Both the position numbers and the translations under genes were made by a program. Positions 19,742 through 29,600 of a DNA stretch of 64,000 nt are shown piece by piece. The notes beneath the pieces are model-generated. The model did no database searches and was not told the origin of the DNA. It saw nothing but the letters and a program-made list of their open reading frames with translations. How positions within the stretch are numbered: position 1 is the first letter of the stretch; each line of letters begins with the position of its first letter. The DNA is from Oleimicrobium sp037445575 (GTDB lineage Bacteria > Zhuqueibacterota > Zhuqueibacteria > JANLFK01 > Oleimicrobiaceae), in assembly GCA_037445575.1 (NCBI GenBank), contig JBBIKH010000002.1, positions 6,280 to 70,279 on the forward strand, written 5' to 3'.

Positions 19742-20385
19742 AGTGTTCTCCCCCCGTCAATGCGCACGATCCGTTTTCCGGCTCGCTCCACAAGGGCATA
19801 ATTGTGCGTGGCCATGAGCACCGCTGTGCCCTTGAGGTTAATCTTCTCCAGGAGTTCCAACACTCCGCGAGCAGTGTCGGGGTCCAGGTTGCCGGTCGGC
19901 TCATCCGCAAGCAGTGCCAACGGCTCATTCACCAGAGCGCGGGCGATGGCCACGCGCTGCTGCTCACCCCCGGAAAGCTCATGCGGCATGCGGTGCCGCT
20001 TGTGGCTCAAACCAACCTCCGCCAGGACGCGCAGTACCTTGCGCTTGATCTCTTTCCTTTTTGCTCCTGTCACGCGCAAGGCGAAGGCCACGTTCTCGAA
20101 CACGTCCCGGTCCGGCAAAAGGCGAAAGTCCTGAAACACAATGCCCAACAGCCGCCGCAAGTAGGGGATTTCCCGCCGCTTGATACGCGAGGAGTCGTAT
20201 TGGTGGACCTTCACAACCCCTTGTTGTGGGCGTTCTTCCATGTAAATGAGTTTGAGCACCGTGGTCTTGCCGGCGCCGCTGGGCCCCACCAGGAACACGA
20301 ACTCCCCCGGATGCACATCCAGGTTTACGCACTCGACTCCCCCGCCGTCGGGGTAGAGCATGCGCACGTCTCTTAGGTGAATCAT
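19738..20385 (-). CDS. ftsE: Cell division ATP-binding protein FtsE
   Basis: 215 residues, a complete ABC ATPase. Walker A is GPSGAGKTTVLK, the signature is LSGGEQQRVAIARALV, and Walker B is ALLADEPTGNLDP. The N-terminal YPDGGGVECVNLDVHPGEFVFLVG is FtsE-like. It works with FtsX at the inner membrane. ATG 20385 overlaps the upstream methyltransferase stop by 4 bases and GTGA joins it to ftsX. Confidence 0.95.
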   Translation of the reverse strand: MIHLRDVRMLYPDGGGVECVNLDVHPGEFVFLVGPSGAGKTTVLKLIYMEERPQQGVVKVHQYDSSRIKRREIPYLRRLLGIVFQDFRLLPDRDVFENVAFALRVTGAKRKEIKRKVLRVLAEVGLSHKRHRMPHELSGGEQQRVAIARALVNEPLALLADEPTGNLDPDTARGVLELLEKINLKGTAVLMATHNYALVERAGKRIVRIDGGRTL

Positions 20386-21200
20386 CCCCGTTCCCCTACC
20401 TTTGCGTCACCCGCTCCCTTGGACTCTTCCCGGAGTCGCAGGACATAGTGCACGCGCTCGCACTGCTCTGTGCCGGGCTTGACGGTAAAGTCGCAGTACT
20501 TGGCTTCTATTGTCAAGGGGCTGTCCTGTACCATTGCTTCCACCTCGACCAGTCGGTAGATGCGCTGCTGATGCAGCTCTTTGAACACCACTCCCGGCTC
20601 CCTGGCCAGCTCGATTTCGAACTCGTTGATCTGAAGGTCCTCGGCCTCCAAGTACCAGCTCTTCCGGGTGTAGGAGAATCCTGGACCTCTCTCTCGGTCG
20701 CGGAAATTACGGAAATTGCGGCGCGAGTTCAGAGCGGTGCAGACATCGAAGACGAACACACCGTCTTGCTGGAGGCCATCTGCCACGCGGCGCAGAGCCT
20801 CCGCCCACTCCTCAGCAGAAAGCAGGTAATTCATGCTGTCATAGATGCACACCACCGCAGGGAAGCGCCGGCGTACGGCAAGCAGCCGCATGTCAGCAAC
20901 CCACATGGGGGCCCGTACTCCACGCTGGCGGAACTTTGCTGCTGCCTCCCGCACCATGTGGCCGCTGAGGTCGCAGAGCACCGGTTGCCAACCAAGGCGA
21001 TGCAGGTGCCAGCTCAGTGAGCCTGTGCCGCACGCCAGGTCCAGCAGGGGGCCGCGGCGCACCCCCGCCCGCGTCAATAACAGGTCCACATGCTCTGCCC
21101 ACAGCTGGTAGTCCACGTGGCGCATCACATGGTCATAGATTTCCGCCAGCCGCGAGTACGGCCTGGCTTCATACCGTGGCGTCGACCAGGGTAGCTGCAA
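20382..21200 (-). CDS. Class I SAM-dependent methyltransferase, substrate unknown
   Basis: 272 residues. The SAM-binding motif I is LLDLACGTGSLSWHLHRLGW and a following acidic residue is in VLCDLSGHMV. VVCIYDSMNYLLSAEEWAEALRRV and DGVFVFDVCT match small-molecule methyltransferases of the 'YSxLAxIYDxxMxxVDY' group. The C-terminal half (TRKSWYLEAEDLQINEFEIEL) is a beta-rich substrate domain. The only sensible start is TTG 21200, with AAGGAG ten bases upstream, giving a 32-base overlap with the gene before it. It lies between the PdxA-like gene and ftsE; context does not reveal a substrate. Confidence 0.75.
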   Translation of the reverse strand: MQLPWSTPRYEARPYSRLAEIYDHVMRHVDYQLWAEHVDLLLTRAGVRRGPLLDLACGTGSLSWHLHRLGWQPVLCDLSGHMVREAAAKFRQRGVRAPMWVADMRLLAVRRRFPAVVCIYDSMNYLLSAEEWAEALRRVADGLQQDGVFVFDVCTALNSRRNFRNFRDRERGPGFSYTRKSWYLEAEDLQINEFEIELAREPGVVFKELHQQRIYRLVEVEAMVQDSPLTIEAKYCDFTVKPGTEQCERVHYVLRLREESKGAGDAKVGERG

Positions 21201-21804
21201 TGCGCAGTGACTCCTTCAGGGACACAAACAGTCGGTCTATCTGAGCGCTGTCGTCGGGGACGGCGACGACAATCGGTTTCGGTACCCCCTTGGCGACGCG
21301 CACCAGAGGGCTTTCTCTGGCCGAAAGCAGCGGCACCCCACTCTCCAGCCGCAACCATTCGCCTATCAGGGAACCAAGGTCCTGGTACTGAAAGCCAGCC
21401 GCCCGCACCGCTTCCATGGCCACCGGGGCGATGACGGCCGCCTCGGCCCATCCAAAGAGCAAGATCTGCAGTGCCGCGTCCAGGTCTTCGAGCGTCCGTT
21501 CACCGGCGCGCTCCAGCGGGCCCGTGGGGCGTGGGGTCAAAGGGTGCTTGGCTCGGTCGACCACACACAGCACTTCGTCCCCAATGGTGCCTTCCTCAAA
21601 CAGGCCAACTCGCTGTAGTCGGACGTGTACGTCCATCTGCGCTGCGACGGTGCTCAGAACATCCATATCCCCTGCAAGGATCGGGCGGCAGAGGGCGGTG
21701 ATCTCTGGGTCAAGGGCTGCCCGCAAGGCGGCTTTCGCGTTGTCGCCCTGGGGGTTGCCAACCGCCACCACCACACGCGGCAACCTTGCCTCAGCTGAGC
21801 TCAT
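21169..21804 (-). CDS. Truncated, degenerate PdxA-like protein
   Basis: 211 residues. The start RVVVAVGNPQGDNAKAALRAALDPEITALCRPILAGDMDVL parallels the PdxA N-terminus (MGDPAGIGPE...CRPVVIGD). Later AAVIAPVAMEAVRAAGFQYQDLGSLIGEWL parallels PdxA's ITGPVHK..IN.AGI.F.GHTEFL. PdxA is about 330 residues and oxidises 4-phosphohydroxy-threonine in vitamin B6 synthesis. Here the GHTE metal-ligand motif is replaced, the GDPAGIGPE loop is altered and the C-terminal third is missing. Catalysis is therefore unlikely. It overlaps thiL by 14 bases. The family link is my pattern match, not a database hit. Confidence 0.5.
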   Translation of the reverse strand: MSSAEARLPRVVVAVGNPQGDNAKAALRAALDPEITALCRPILAGDMDVLSTVAAQMDVHVRLQRVGLFEEGTIGDEVLCVVDRAKHPLTPRPTGPLERAGERTLEDLDAALQILLFGWAEAAVIAPVAMEAVRAAGFQYQDLGSLIGEWLRLESGVPLLSARESPLVRVAKGVPKPIVVAVPDDSAQIDRLFVSLKESLRIAATLVDATV

Positions 21805-22846
21805 CTTCGCTGCTCCCAGGAGGCCTCCCCGGGCCGAAATGGTCCCATCCGACCATGCCCAGCGGCAGCATCTCGCCGCTCTCCAGGCGAAGCTGTACGC
21901 CGTGCTCAGGGCTCACGATCTCCCCCACTCTGCTCAGGGCCAGACCGAACTTTTCTTCGAACAGCGGCTGAATTCGGCGTACCTCGCTGTCCTCGGCGGT
22001 GAAGAGGAGCTCAAAGTCCTCTCCGCCTCCGAGGGCAAAGTCGGCGGGCCTCTTGCCGAGCTGAGCGGCAACAGCTTGGGCTTCCGGGGACATGGGGATG
22101 AGCCCTTCCTCCACCACTGCCCCTACACCCCCAAGGCTACAGAGGTGATGCACCTCTGAGGCCAACCCATCGCTCACGTCAATCATGCTGGTCAGGTGCA
22201 GCTCCTCACGCAGAAATAGCGCCTCTTGCACGCGCGGCAAGGGTTGGAGGTGTCGCGCCACGACGGCAGGGAACTTGTCGGGTGGGAAGGCTGTGGGCGT
22301 GCTGAGCACAAGCAGACCAGCATGTGCCTGACCGAGCACACCGGTCACATAGAGCCCATCGCCCACCCGTGCCCCTGCCCTGCGGACAATTGCCTGGGCC
22401 GGCGCTGTCCCAAGGACCGTAATGGATAGGAACAACCTATCCGGCGAGATGGTGGTATCGCCCCCCATGATGCGCACCCCATATCTGCCGCCCAGAACGA
22501 CCATCCCTCGATACAGATCCTCCACCTTTTCCACCTCCAGCGAGGAGGGGATGGCGATGGAGACCACCGCGTACTGGGGCTCAGCGGCCATGGCGGCCAC
22601 GTCGCTGATGTTGGCCGCCAAGCTCCGCCACCCAAGCTGATGAGGGGTGAAGTAGTCCCACCGGAAGTGCACCCCCTCTACCAGGGCATCGGTGGTCACT
22701 ACCACAAGCTCATCCGGGCGGGGGCGAAAGGCGGCCGCATCGTCGTCGATGCCCACCACCACCTCGGCGGGGGGCTCGCCACATATAGCTTTCAGCCGCG
22801 CAATGAGGCCGAACTCTCCGATTTCAGCAAGGCGCATGTGGGCCAT
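21791..22846 (-). CDS. thiL: Thiamine-monophosphate kinase
   Basis: 351 residues; phosphorylates thiamine monophosphate to the active cofactor thiamine pyrophosphate. Typical motifs: IGEFGLIARL, the metal-binding VGIDDDAAAF, VTTDALVEGVHFRWDY, NISDVAAMAAEP, IMGGDTT, MIDVSDGLASEVHHLC and ALGGGEDFELLFT. ATG 22846 shares its A with the stop of yjbQ (TGATG), implying coupled translation. Its partner YjbQ belongs to a family with thiamine-phosphate synthase activity. Confidence 0.95.
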   Translation of the reverse strand: MAHMRLAEIGEFGLIARLKAICGEPPAEVVVGIDDDAAAFRPRPDELVVVTTDALVEGVHFRWDYFTPHQLGWRSLAANISDVAAMAAEPQYAVVSIAIPSSLEVEKVEDLYRGMVVLGGRYGVRIMGGDTTISPDRLFLSITVLGTAPAQAIVRRAGARVGDGLYVTGVLGQAHAGLLVLSTPTAFPPDKFPAVVARHLQPLPRVQEALFLREELHLTSMIDVSDGLASEVHHLCSLGGVGAVVEEGLIPMSPEAQAVAAQLGKRPADFALGGGEDFELLFTAEDSEVRRIQPLFEEKFGLALSRVGEIVSPEHGVQLRLESGEMLPLGMVGWDHFGPGRPPGSSEDELS

Positions 22847-23250
22847 CACCCTGGGATCACCTTGACCCACACCTGCCGGGTGCGTGGGCCGTCGAATTCG
22901 CAGAAAAACAGCGACTGCCAGGTCCCCAACTTCAGGTGGCCGGCTTGAACCAGCACTGTGGCAGATGAGCCGAGCAGCGAGGCTTTGATGTGCGCCGCCG
23001 CGTTCCCTTCCATGTGCCGGTAGTTGTCGGCAAACGGGACCACCTTCTCAAGCTCGGCGATGATGTCACGCCGCACATCAGGATCGGCATTCTCGTTGAT
23101 CGTCACCGCCGCCGTGGTATGAGGGACGAAGACCACACACACCCCCTCGCTTACCCCACTGGCAGCCACCGCCTTCTCCACCTGGGCATCGATGTTCACA
23201 AACTCGCACCGGGCATTGGTGCGCAACGAGAACTGGTACAGCTCCGCCAT
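22846..23250 (-). CDS. yjbQ: YjbQ/UPF0047 family protein (secondary thiamine-phosphate synthase)
   Basis: 134 residues, the full family length. It shows the UPF0047 signature: a GVCVVFVPHTTAAVTINENADPDV segment, then HMEGNAAAHIKASLLGSSATVLVQAGHLKLGTWQSLFFCEFDGPR. E. coli YjbQ can replace ThiE weakly. Here the gene is joined by single-base stop/start overlaps to thiL on one side and to a secreted FCB protein on the other, which supports a thiamine role. Confidence 0.9.
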   Translation of the reverse strand: MAELYQFSLRTNARCEFVNIDAQVEKAVAASGVSEGVCVVFVPHTTAAVTINENADPDVRRDIIAELEKVVPFADNYRHMEGNAAAHIKASLLGSSATVLVQAGHLKLGTWQSLFFCEFDGPRTRQVWVKVIPG

Positions 23251-24521
23251 CAGGTCTTCCTCTTTCTCTGCTTTGCTGCCGGGAAAAGTATGTTGTTGAG
23301 GATGAGCCGATAACCGGGTGAATTCTTGTGCAACGCCAGCTGCGTCGGGGGATCCCCCACGAGGTGCTGGTAGTCCTCCGGGTCGTGCCCTCCCAGGAAC
23401 GTGAAGGTCCCTTTGCCGACATTGCCGTGGATGTACTTGACCTGGTCGGTGCCCTCCGCCTCCGCCAGGATGGTCACCGCCCTTTTGATCAACTCCTTTT
23501 TGAAGCCGGTCGTCTGGCCCATAAACCCCTTCACCACCGAAACGTGATTCTGCGTGAGCATGCAGGGCACCGGGTCGTATTTGGCGGAAAAGTCAAACAG
23601 GGTGAAATAGTCGGCTTCTGCCCCGCGCAGCACCGGCGCGTAGCTTGGCGGCACATCAATGTCCGAAAACTCGTAAATGAGGGGATTGGTTTCCACCCGG
23701 AACCCCTCGAAGGCGACGCACTGGGAGTAGTCCAGACGCTGCTGACAATCCACTGCTGGCGGGTCGCCGTCAAAAACAGTGTCCACAATGTCAGTGTTTG
23801 CCGCGGCGAGAGCAATGTCGTACGAATCCGTGGCCGAACACATGGCGAAGACAAATCCCCCGCGCAGCATGTAATCTTTGATCGCCAACGCCACTGCACG
23901 CTTCAGTTCGGAGACCTTGGCAAAGCCCAGCTTGCTGGCCATTTCACGGTTGAGGGCCACCTCCTGCTGATACCAGGTCGTATTACGATAGCTCGCGTAG
24001 AACTTGCCAAATTGTCCTGTGAAATCCTCATGGTGCAAGTGGAGCCAGTCGTACTTGTCAAGGTCGCCCCGCAGGATCTCCGCGTCCCAGACAACGGTGA
24101 AGGGGACCTCCGCGTACTCCAGCGCTAGCATCACCGCGTCGTCCCACATCTCCTCCTTGGGAGGGGCGTAGATGGCAATGGCGGGGGCTTTTTCCAGCAG
24201 CACCACCTCCATATTCTCCGCCTCGATGGTGTGGTAGATGCTGCTCACCGCAGCCGCGTCAAGGTGGGCGAAACTCACCCCACGTAGGCGCAGCTCCCGC
24301 TCTACTGCGGGCGTCTCCCCGAGGAGGAAGGAACCGCCGCGGTAGTTCAGGAGCCATTCCACATCCATCCCCTGGTCCAAGGCCCAATAGGCGACGCCAT
24401 AGGCCTTCAGGTGGTCCGTCTGCGTAAGGTCCATGGGGATAAGAATGCGTTGCGCGGCTACGTCCACCACTGCCAAGAAACAGGCAGCGCTGGTCACCAC
24501 GGCAATAGCGAAGCGGTGCAC
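23250..24521 (-). CDS. Secreted FCB-group protein, often mislabelled asparagine synthetase B
   Basis: About 423 residues. Signal peptide HRFAIAVVTSAACFLAVVDVAAQ, then RILIPMDLTQTDHLKAYGVAYWALDQGMDVEWLLNYRGGSF. This start is characteristic of a conserved Bacteroidota/Calditrichota family that databases sometimes call asparagine synthetase B. I see no glutaminase or AsnB synthetase motifs. Segments such as YDWLHLHHEDFTGQF, RGGFVFAMCSATDSYDIALA and GKGTFTFLGGHDPEDY suggest a glutamine-amidotransferase-like fold. GTG 24521, six bases after GGAGG, is preferred over GTG 24536. It heads a seven-gene operon through ftsX. Function unknown. Confidence 0.65.
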   Translation of the reverse strand: MHRFAIAVVTSAACFLAVVDVAAQRILIPMDLTQTDHLKAYGVAYWALDQGMDVEWLLNYRGGSFLLGETPAVERELRLRGVSFAHLDAAAVSSIYHTIEAENMEVVLLEKAPAIAIYAPPKEEMWDDAVMLALEYAEVPFTVVWDAEILRGDLDKYDWLHLHHEDFTGQFGKFYASYRNTTWYQQEVALNREMASKLGFAKVSELKRAVALAIKDYMLRGGFVFAMCSATDSYDIALAAANTDIVDTVFDGDPPAVDCQQRLDYSQCVAFEGFRVETNPLIYEFSDIDVPPSYAPVLRGAEADYFTLFDFSAKYDPVPCMLTQNHVSVVKGFMGQTTGFKKELIKRAVTILAEAEGTDQVKYIHGNVGKGTFTFLGGHDPEDYQHLVGDPPTQLALHKNSPGYRLILNNILFPAAKQRKRKT

Positions 24522-24616
24522 CGTTGTCCTCCGCACCAGACGATTGCTAACACGCGGCCATCATCCCACGGGTACAGAAACCTTCTTCCTCGGGTGGGTG
24601 CCTGGCCGCAGAGACA

Positions 24617-24856
24617 TCACCGCGGCGGCTTCTCCAGGTCGATGCCCTTGAGAAAGTCCTCGATCTCCTGGAGCGCCCGTGCCTCCATTTCGGGGGCATT
24701 CCCACCCGCTTCGTACTTTACACGAAAGGAGATGGCGTTCAGCTTCTTGTCCACGTCCACACCCCAGTTGATGTTGTAGTCCAGCACACCGAGGGCATGG
24801 ATTCTCTCGAGGGCTTCTTCGGCCTTGATGTGCTTGAGGTAAAAGGTTCGCACCAT
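24617..24856 (-). CDS. Small secretin-N-domain-like protein
   Basis: 79 residues. MVRTFYLKHIKAEEALERIHALGVLDYNINWGVD resembles the N0/N1 (NolW-type) strand-helix repeats of secretins, here without a pore domain or signal peptide. ATG 24856 lies three bases after the TPR gene stop, with AAGGAG eleven bases upstream. It is the last gene of the peptidase-DUF4159-DUF4175-TPR operon. Assignment to the secretin-N fold is tentative and the function is unknown. Confidence 0.5.
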   Translation of the reverse strand: MVRTFYLKHIKAEEALERIHALGVLDYNINWGVDVDKKLNAISFRVKYEAGGNAPEMEARALQEIEDFLKGIDLEKPPR

Positions 24857-24859
24857 AGT

Positions 24860-26683
24860 CTACCGGTCTCCTTTTGGCTTCTTCGCCTCTAACTTTCCAT
24901 CCAATGCACGCAGTCTCTTGCGCACTTGTTCCACGTACACGCTTGCAGGAAAGGTCACCAGGAGCTCCTCGTACGCTTTGGCGGCCCCGGCCTCGTCGGC
25001 GAGGTGCGTCTCCAGGAGTTCCGCCTTGCTCTTCAGCGCCAGCTCGCGCAACCTGCTATCGAGGAATCCTTTATAGACGCGGTCATATGCCTTGAGCGCC
25101 TTGTCGTACATTTCCCCTTCGGTGTGGATGCTGGCAATCTCCATCCATGCCTCGTCGGCGATCGCCGGCGCAGGCTCCAGCTCGACCAAGCCCTCAAGGA
25201 GCTGCAGAGCGCGCTGCTGCTGCCATTGGCGACGCAACAGGCGCGCCTGGGCGAAGGTCTGTAGCCCGGCGCCGTCATCGCGGTTCTCATTGATAAGGAG
25301 CAGTAGTTCCAGCGCATCGTTCACCACCCTGCCGCTGCCCTGGGCGGCAACTCTGCTCAGGAGCACGGTGGCGCTATCCACATCGCCGGTTAGGAACGCC
25401 AGCTCTCCCATTTTGAACTGGGCCACCTGAGCCGCTTCGTTGTCAGCTGACCCAATGACGCGGGATGCCTGGCGGTACGCTTCCCACGCTCCCGGGATAT
25501 CCCCCCCGGCCACCCTCGCATCGCCCAGCAACACGAGCGCGTTGCTCTGTTCATTGCCAGGTCGACACTCTTCCAGCAGCCTCCTCACGAGCAGCTGACA
25601 ATTGGCCGGGTCGCGCAAAAAGCTGAGGTAGATGGAGGCTGCCTCCAGAAGCGCCGCGCACCCTTCCCGGGAACGGGGGTATCGATCCCTGACGGCGAGG
25701 AAGCCGTCAATTGCGGCCTGATAGCGCTCTGTCTCCTTCAACAGCACCCGCCGGTGGCACTCCGCCCGCCGGGGGAGCGGGCGGGGCGGGGAGCCCGCAA
25801 GTATCAGCGCATAGGCCTTTTCGGCAATGTCGTGGGCCCCCTCTTGTCTGGCAGTCTCCGCGAAGCCGAACAGTTCTGCCCCCAGGGCACCGCGATTGCG
25901 CTCCGTCTCGGCCACCAGCCGATCGATCTCCACAAAGTTTTCGAAAGCAAGCGGCCACCTGCGGCTTCGTACCCAAAGTGATGCCAGCACACGCCGTAGC
26001 TGAAGCTGGTGGGGAGAGGTGGCCAGCTCCTGCGTGATGACCTCTGCAGCCTCGGCAACCCCTTGCGCATCCGTAGCATATGAACCCACCCGGGACTGCA
26101 CCACGCCCCACTGTTGCGGGTTCTCCCGCAGGAAAAGGAGGTTTTCCCGCGTCGCCTCCCGAAAGTTGAGACGGGCTGCGTAGAGGTCGGCAAGCTGGAG
26201 GGCGAACAGCGAGGGGCGTCCCATCCGCTCGCGCGCCTGCCGGTAGACGGCAATGGCCTCATCCAGCAGCCTGTTCTCGGTCAGACTGACGGCCACCAGC
26301 TCGTAAGCATTGAGGTTGCGGGGATGATCCTGCAAGACCTTGTTCCACTCCCGGAGAGCCTCCTTCTCCTGGCCTTTCCGGTAGAGCAGCTCCGCCCAAT
26401 CTACTTGCGCCTGCAAGTCACCCGAGGAAAGCCGGCGTTTGATGACCGCTGCCAGCTCGTCGAGTCGGCCAAGGCGAAGAAGGTTCCGCCGCACGCCCTG
26501 GTAGGCCGCCACGTTCTGCGGATTTCTGGCATAGAGCGCTCCAAACACCTGCGCCGCGCGCTCGTACTGACCCACTGCCTCGTAATCGTAGGCCAAGCGG
26601 AGGCTGTCCGGAAGCTGTGCGGCCGCGCACAGCCAGCCGAGCGCCATCATCAGAAAGACTACGCAGGCCCGCGTACCCCTCAT
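24860..26683 (-). CDS. Secreted TPR-repeat protein
   Basis: 607 residues with an N-terminal signal peptide (ACVVFLMMALGWLCAAAQ). Almost the whole mature part is TPR-like (YEAVGQYERAAQVFGALYARNPQN, LLYRKGQEKEALREWNKVLQDHP, GEMYDKALKAYDRVYKGF, AGAAKAYEELLVTFPASVYVEQV), similar to BamD/YbgF-type periplasmic scaffolds. ATG 26683 overlaps the DUF4175 gene stop by 4 bases. It probably forms an envelope complex with the operon partners. The exact role is unknown. Confidence 0.7.
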   Translation of the reverse strand: MRGTRACVVFLMMALGWLCAAAQLPDSLRLAYDYEAVGQYERAAQVFGALYARNPQNVAAYQGVRRNLLRLGRLDELAAVIKRRLSSGDLQAQVDWAELLYRKGQEKEALREWNKVLQDHPRNLNAYELVAVSLTENRLLDEAIAVYRQARERMGRPSLFALQLADLYAARLNFREATRENLLFLRENPQQWGVVQSRVGSYATDAQGVAEAAEVITQELATSPHQLQLRRVLASLWVRSRRWPLAFENFVEIDRLVAETERNRGALGAELFGFAETARQEGAHDIAEKAYALILAGSPPRPLPRRAECHRRVLLKETERYQAAIDGFLAVRDRYPRSREGCAALLEAASIYLSFLRDPANCQLLVRRLLEECRPGNEQSNALVLLGDARVAGGDIPGAWEAYRQASRVIGSADNEAAQVAQFKMGELAFLTGDVDSATVLLSRVAAQGSGRVVNDALELLLLINENRDDGAGLQTFAQARLLRRQWQQQRALQLLEGLVELEPAPAIADEAWMEIASIHTEGEMYDKALKAYDRVYKGFLDSRLRELALKSKAELLETHLADEAGAAKAYEELLVTFPASVYVEQVRKRLRALDGKLEAKKPKGDR

Positions 26684-29600
26684 GGCTTCTCCTTCCGGGC
26701 CAGTGCCTCAAAGTAAAGGCGGATGAGCTCCAGGTAGTCTGGCGTATAGCCCTCTTTCTGCGCGCGGAGCAAATCTTCGGCCAGGCTGCTCTTGGCCGAT
26801 CCGAGGTCCGGCGGCAGTGGACCAGGACTGGCCCTTGGGATATTCTTGCCGGCCTGGGCCTGCCGCTTGCGGCTGAAATCGCGCTCGCGCACTGACCGCT
26901 GGCTGTCCAGGAGGCGGGACAGAATGCGCTTCTGGCGGTCCACCGTGCGCTGGTCAATTCGCTGCCCGGCCAGATCCTTGGCCACCTCTTCCATGTCCTT
27001 AGCCACCTGGTCCAGCCGCCCAAGAATGTCACGGCGCGCGCCCATCTCGCGCTGCAATTCCTCCAAAGACTTGCGGAGGGCCTCCTGTTGGGCGGCCAGT
27101 CGCGCCATCGCCGCCTGCTGCTCCAGAGTGTACTGCCCGCCCATGCCAAGCTCCAGCGTCTGCTGGTTTATGCCCTCCTGAGCCCCGGCCATATTCTGCA
27201 AGCGCTGTAGAAAGGTATCGAAGCCAAGCGCAGAACTGGCCGAGCTCACCTCCTCCATGGCGCGCAATAGCTCGCGCACCCCCTGATTGAGGGCGGCCAT
27301 GGCCGTTGCTTGTGAGCTGACCGAGCCTGCCACGTTGCGCTGTTCCAGCGCAGCCACCGCCTTGGACATGCTCTCGTGCGCTTGCCCCATCGCCGCGCCC
27401 ATCTGCGGAGAGACGTAAAAGGTGCGCTTGGCAAGGCTGTAGAGCTGGCTGGCCACGCGTTCCAGGGCAGCGTTGAGGTCGTTTTGCGCCTCGGCCAACT
27501 CCGGCAGGCGCGGGCTATCAGACCGGGCCTGTTCCGTCGCCTCCAACAGCTGTTCCTGCCACTGCGACAACTGCATCAGGTCGTGAGAACTCTTCTGCAG
27601 CGCCTTCAGTACCTCCCGTTTCTGATTCTGCGCCAGTGCGTTTTGCGCCTCCTGCAGCGTGGATGCCACCTGGTGCAAAAGGCTCGCAGCCTTCTGCCCG
27701 CCGGCTTTGGCTCCCCCCATGTTCTGCTGGCGGAGCATGGTACTGAGCTGCTGCATCTGCGACGCCAGGCCGGCTGAGTCCATCATTGCTGCGGCGCGCT
27801 CCACCTCAGAACGCGGCATGTCTGGGAACTCGGCCATGGCCGTCGAGAGGTCGCGCAGATGCCTGGTCAACGCATCCGTCTGCTCGGCCAGCCTGCGCTG
27901 CTCCTCGGCCAGCTGCTTGGCATCGGCCGTGGGCTCTCCGGCCCTCTGGGCGATCTCCTCCTGCTGCCGGGCCGCTTCTGCCGCCCGACGAACCGCCTCA
28001 TCCAGCTTCTGTTCGATTTGCAACCGCTTTAGCAGGGCGATGGTGCGCTCAATGGACTTGAGAAAATCCTCCTGTGACAGGCTGAACTTCTCCATGGCCT
28101 GCCGCAACCTGGCAGGGTCGATGTCGCGGAGGGCGCGCTGCAACTCCTCTATCGCCCGCCGCATCTCAGGGGTGGCGACTTCCTCAAAGAGCTGCTGTAA
28201 CTCCTGGTACTTTTTCAGCGTCTCCAAGGTCACCAAGTCGTTGCGCTCCATGCGCTCGATCATCTGGTCCAGGCGTTGGCTCAGCTCCTGTAGCTCTTGC
28301 TGTAGGCGCTGTTGCGCATCGACCGCCTCCTCGACCTGCTTGCGCTCGCCCCAGTCCAATTCCGCGCTCCTCTTGAGCTGCTGCGACAGGCGCTCGAGCC
28401 GCTCTTTCAGCTCTTTGCTCTGCTCGTACACGCTCTCCAGCACCTCGGCCGCCTGCTCCTGGGTCTGCGCAACCTCCTGGTAAATCTCGTAGATCGATGG
28501 GAAGCGGACGCGGTACTCTTGGCTCTGCGCCACCTTTCGCCCGGAGACGATGTCATTGTCCCGCACTTCGGCCAGGTAGATCACTACGTCTTCTGGGATG
28601 AGGTTTAGAGTGGAAAGGTCCCAAAGGTATTCCACGCGCACCTTGTCAGCAGCCGTGCCCAGGGGCAGTTGGATGCTACCACGACCGACCTCCAGCCCGT
28701 CGCTGCCGCGCACGTGACGGTACTGCAACGCCAGCTGCGAAATGCCAAAATCGTCCTGTGCCTCGATGACAAGCGGCAGACTCATGTCCTCGCCTATGTC
28801 CACGTCCATTCCCGGCACCGGCACGCGCACAAACGGGGCCCGGTCGGCCAATAGGTTCACGCGATACTCGATGGGGTTGGGGTCGGTGCGCCCGGCAAAG
28901 TCCACCAGACTGACGTGGTAGGAGGTCTCCTGGCTCACACGGAAGGCGCCTTCGAGGTTCACGCCGGAGATGCGCATCGGGAACTCGGCGCCGTCGCATA
29001 GGTGTAACGCGGCCTTGGTCACCGGCTTGTTCACCACAGCCCCCACGGAAACGATCGACCCCTTGAGGGCGAAGACGTCGCCCACGTTTTCATCCAGGAA
29101 TTGGCTCGGCAGGCCAGTGTAGGCCGGCGGCTGCACAACCACGCGCAGCGTCCGCACCATTGGCAACTCGATCACCGCAACCCGATACTCCGGACTCTTG
29201 CTGCCACCAGCGGCGACGCGGTAAAAGAGCGTATCGCGGAGGGTCTTGAACTCAAACGAAAAGCTCGCCGGACCATCCTGATGCATGGGTTTGACAATCG
29301 GTGTGGCGTTCCCCTCCTCACGGTACGCGATCGTAGCACTGCCAACCCTGCGCCCGGTCACCTGGACCGTGATCGTCAGGTCCTGGCCGCGCACCACTTC
29401 CGCGTTGCCGGGCGAGACTGCTAAGGTCAGTGATGGACCCACCACATAGGCAGTGCGCGGGTGAACCAGGCGAACCAGTGCACCTCCAAGTGCCTTGTGG
29501 AACAGCCCGAACAGCGCCACAGTGAGGGCCACAGCCAGCGCGCTCCGCCTCAGCACCCGACGTGCCTGTGCCCAGTCGACCTGTGCGGCAAAGTCCTCGC

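Noticed and set aside
23250..24521. Asparagine synthetase B label for the secreted FCB protein
   Set aside because: No N-terminal glutaminase Cys or AsnB synthetase motifs; it carries a signal peptide.
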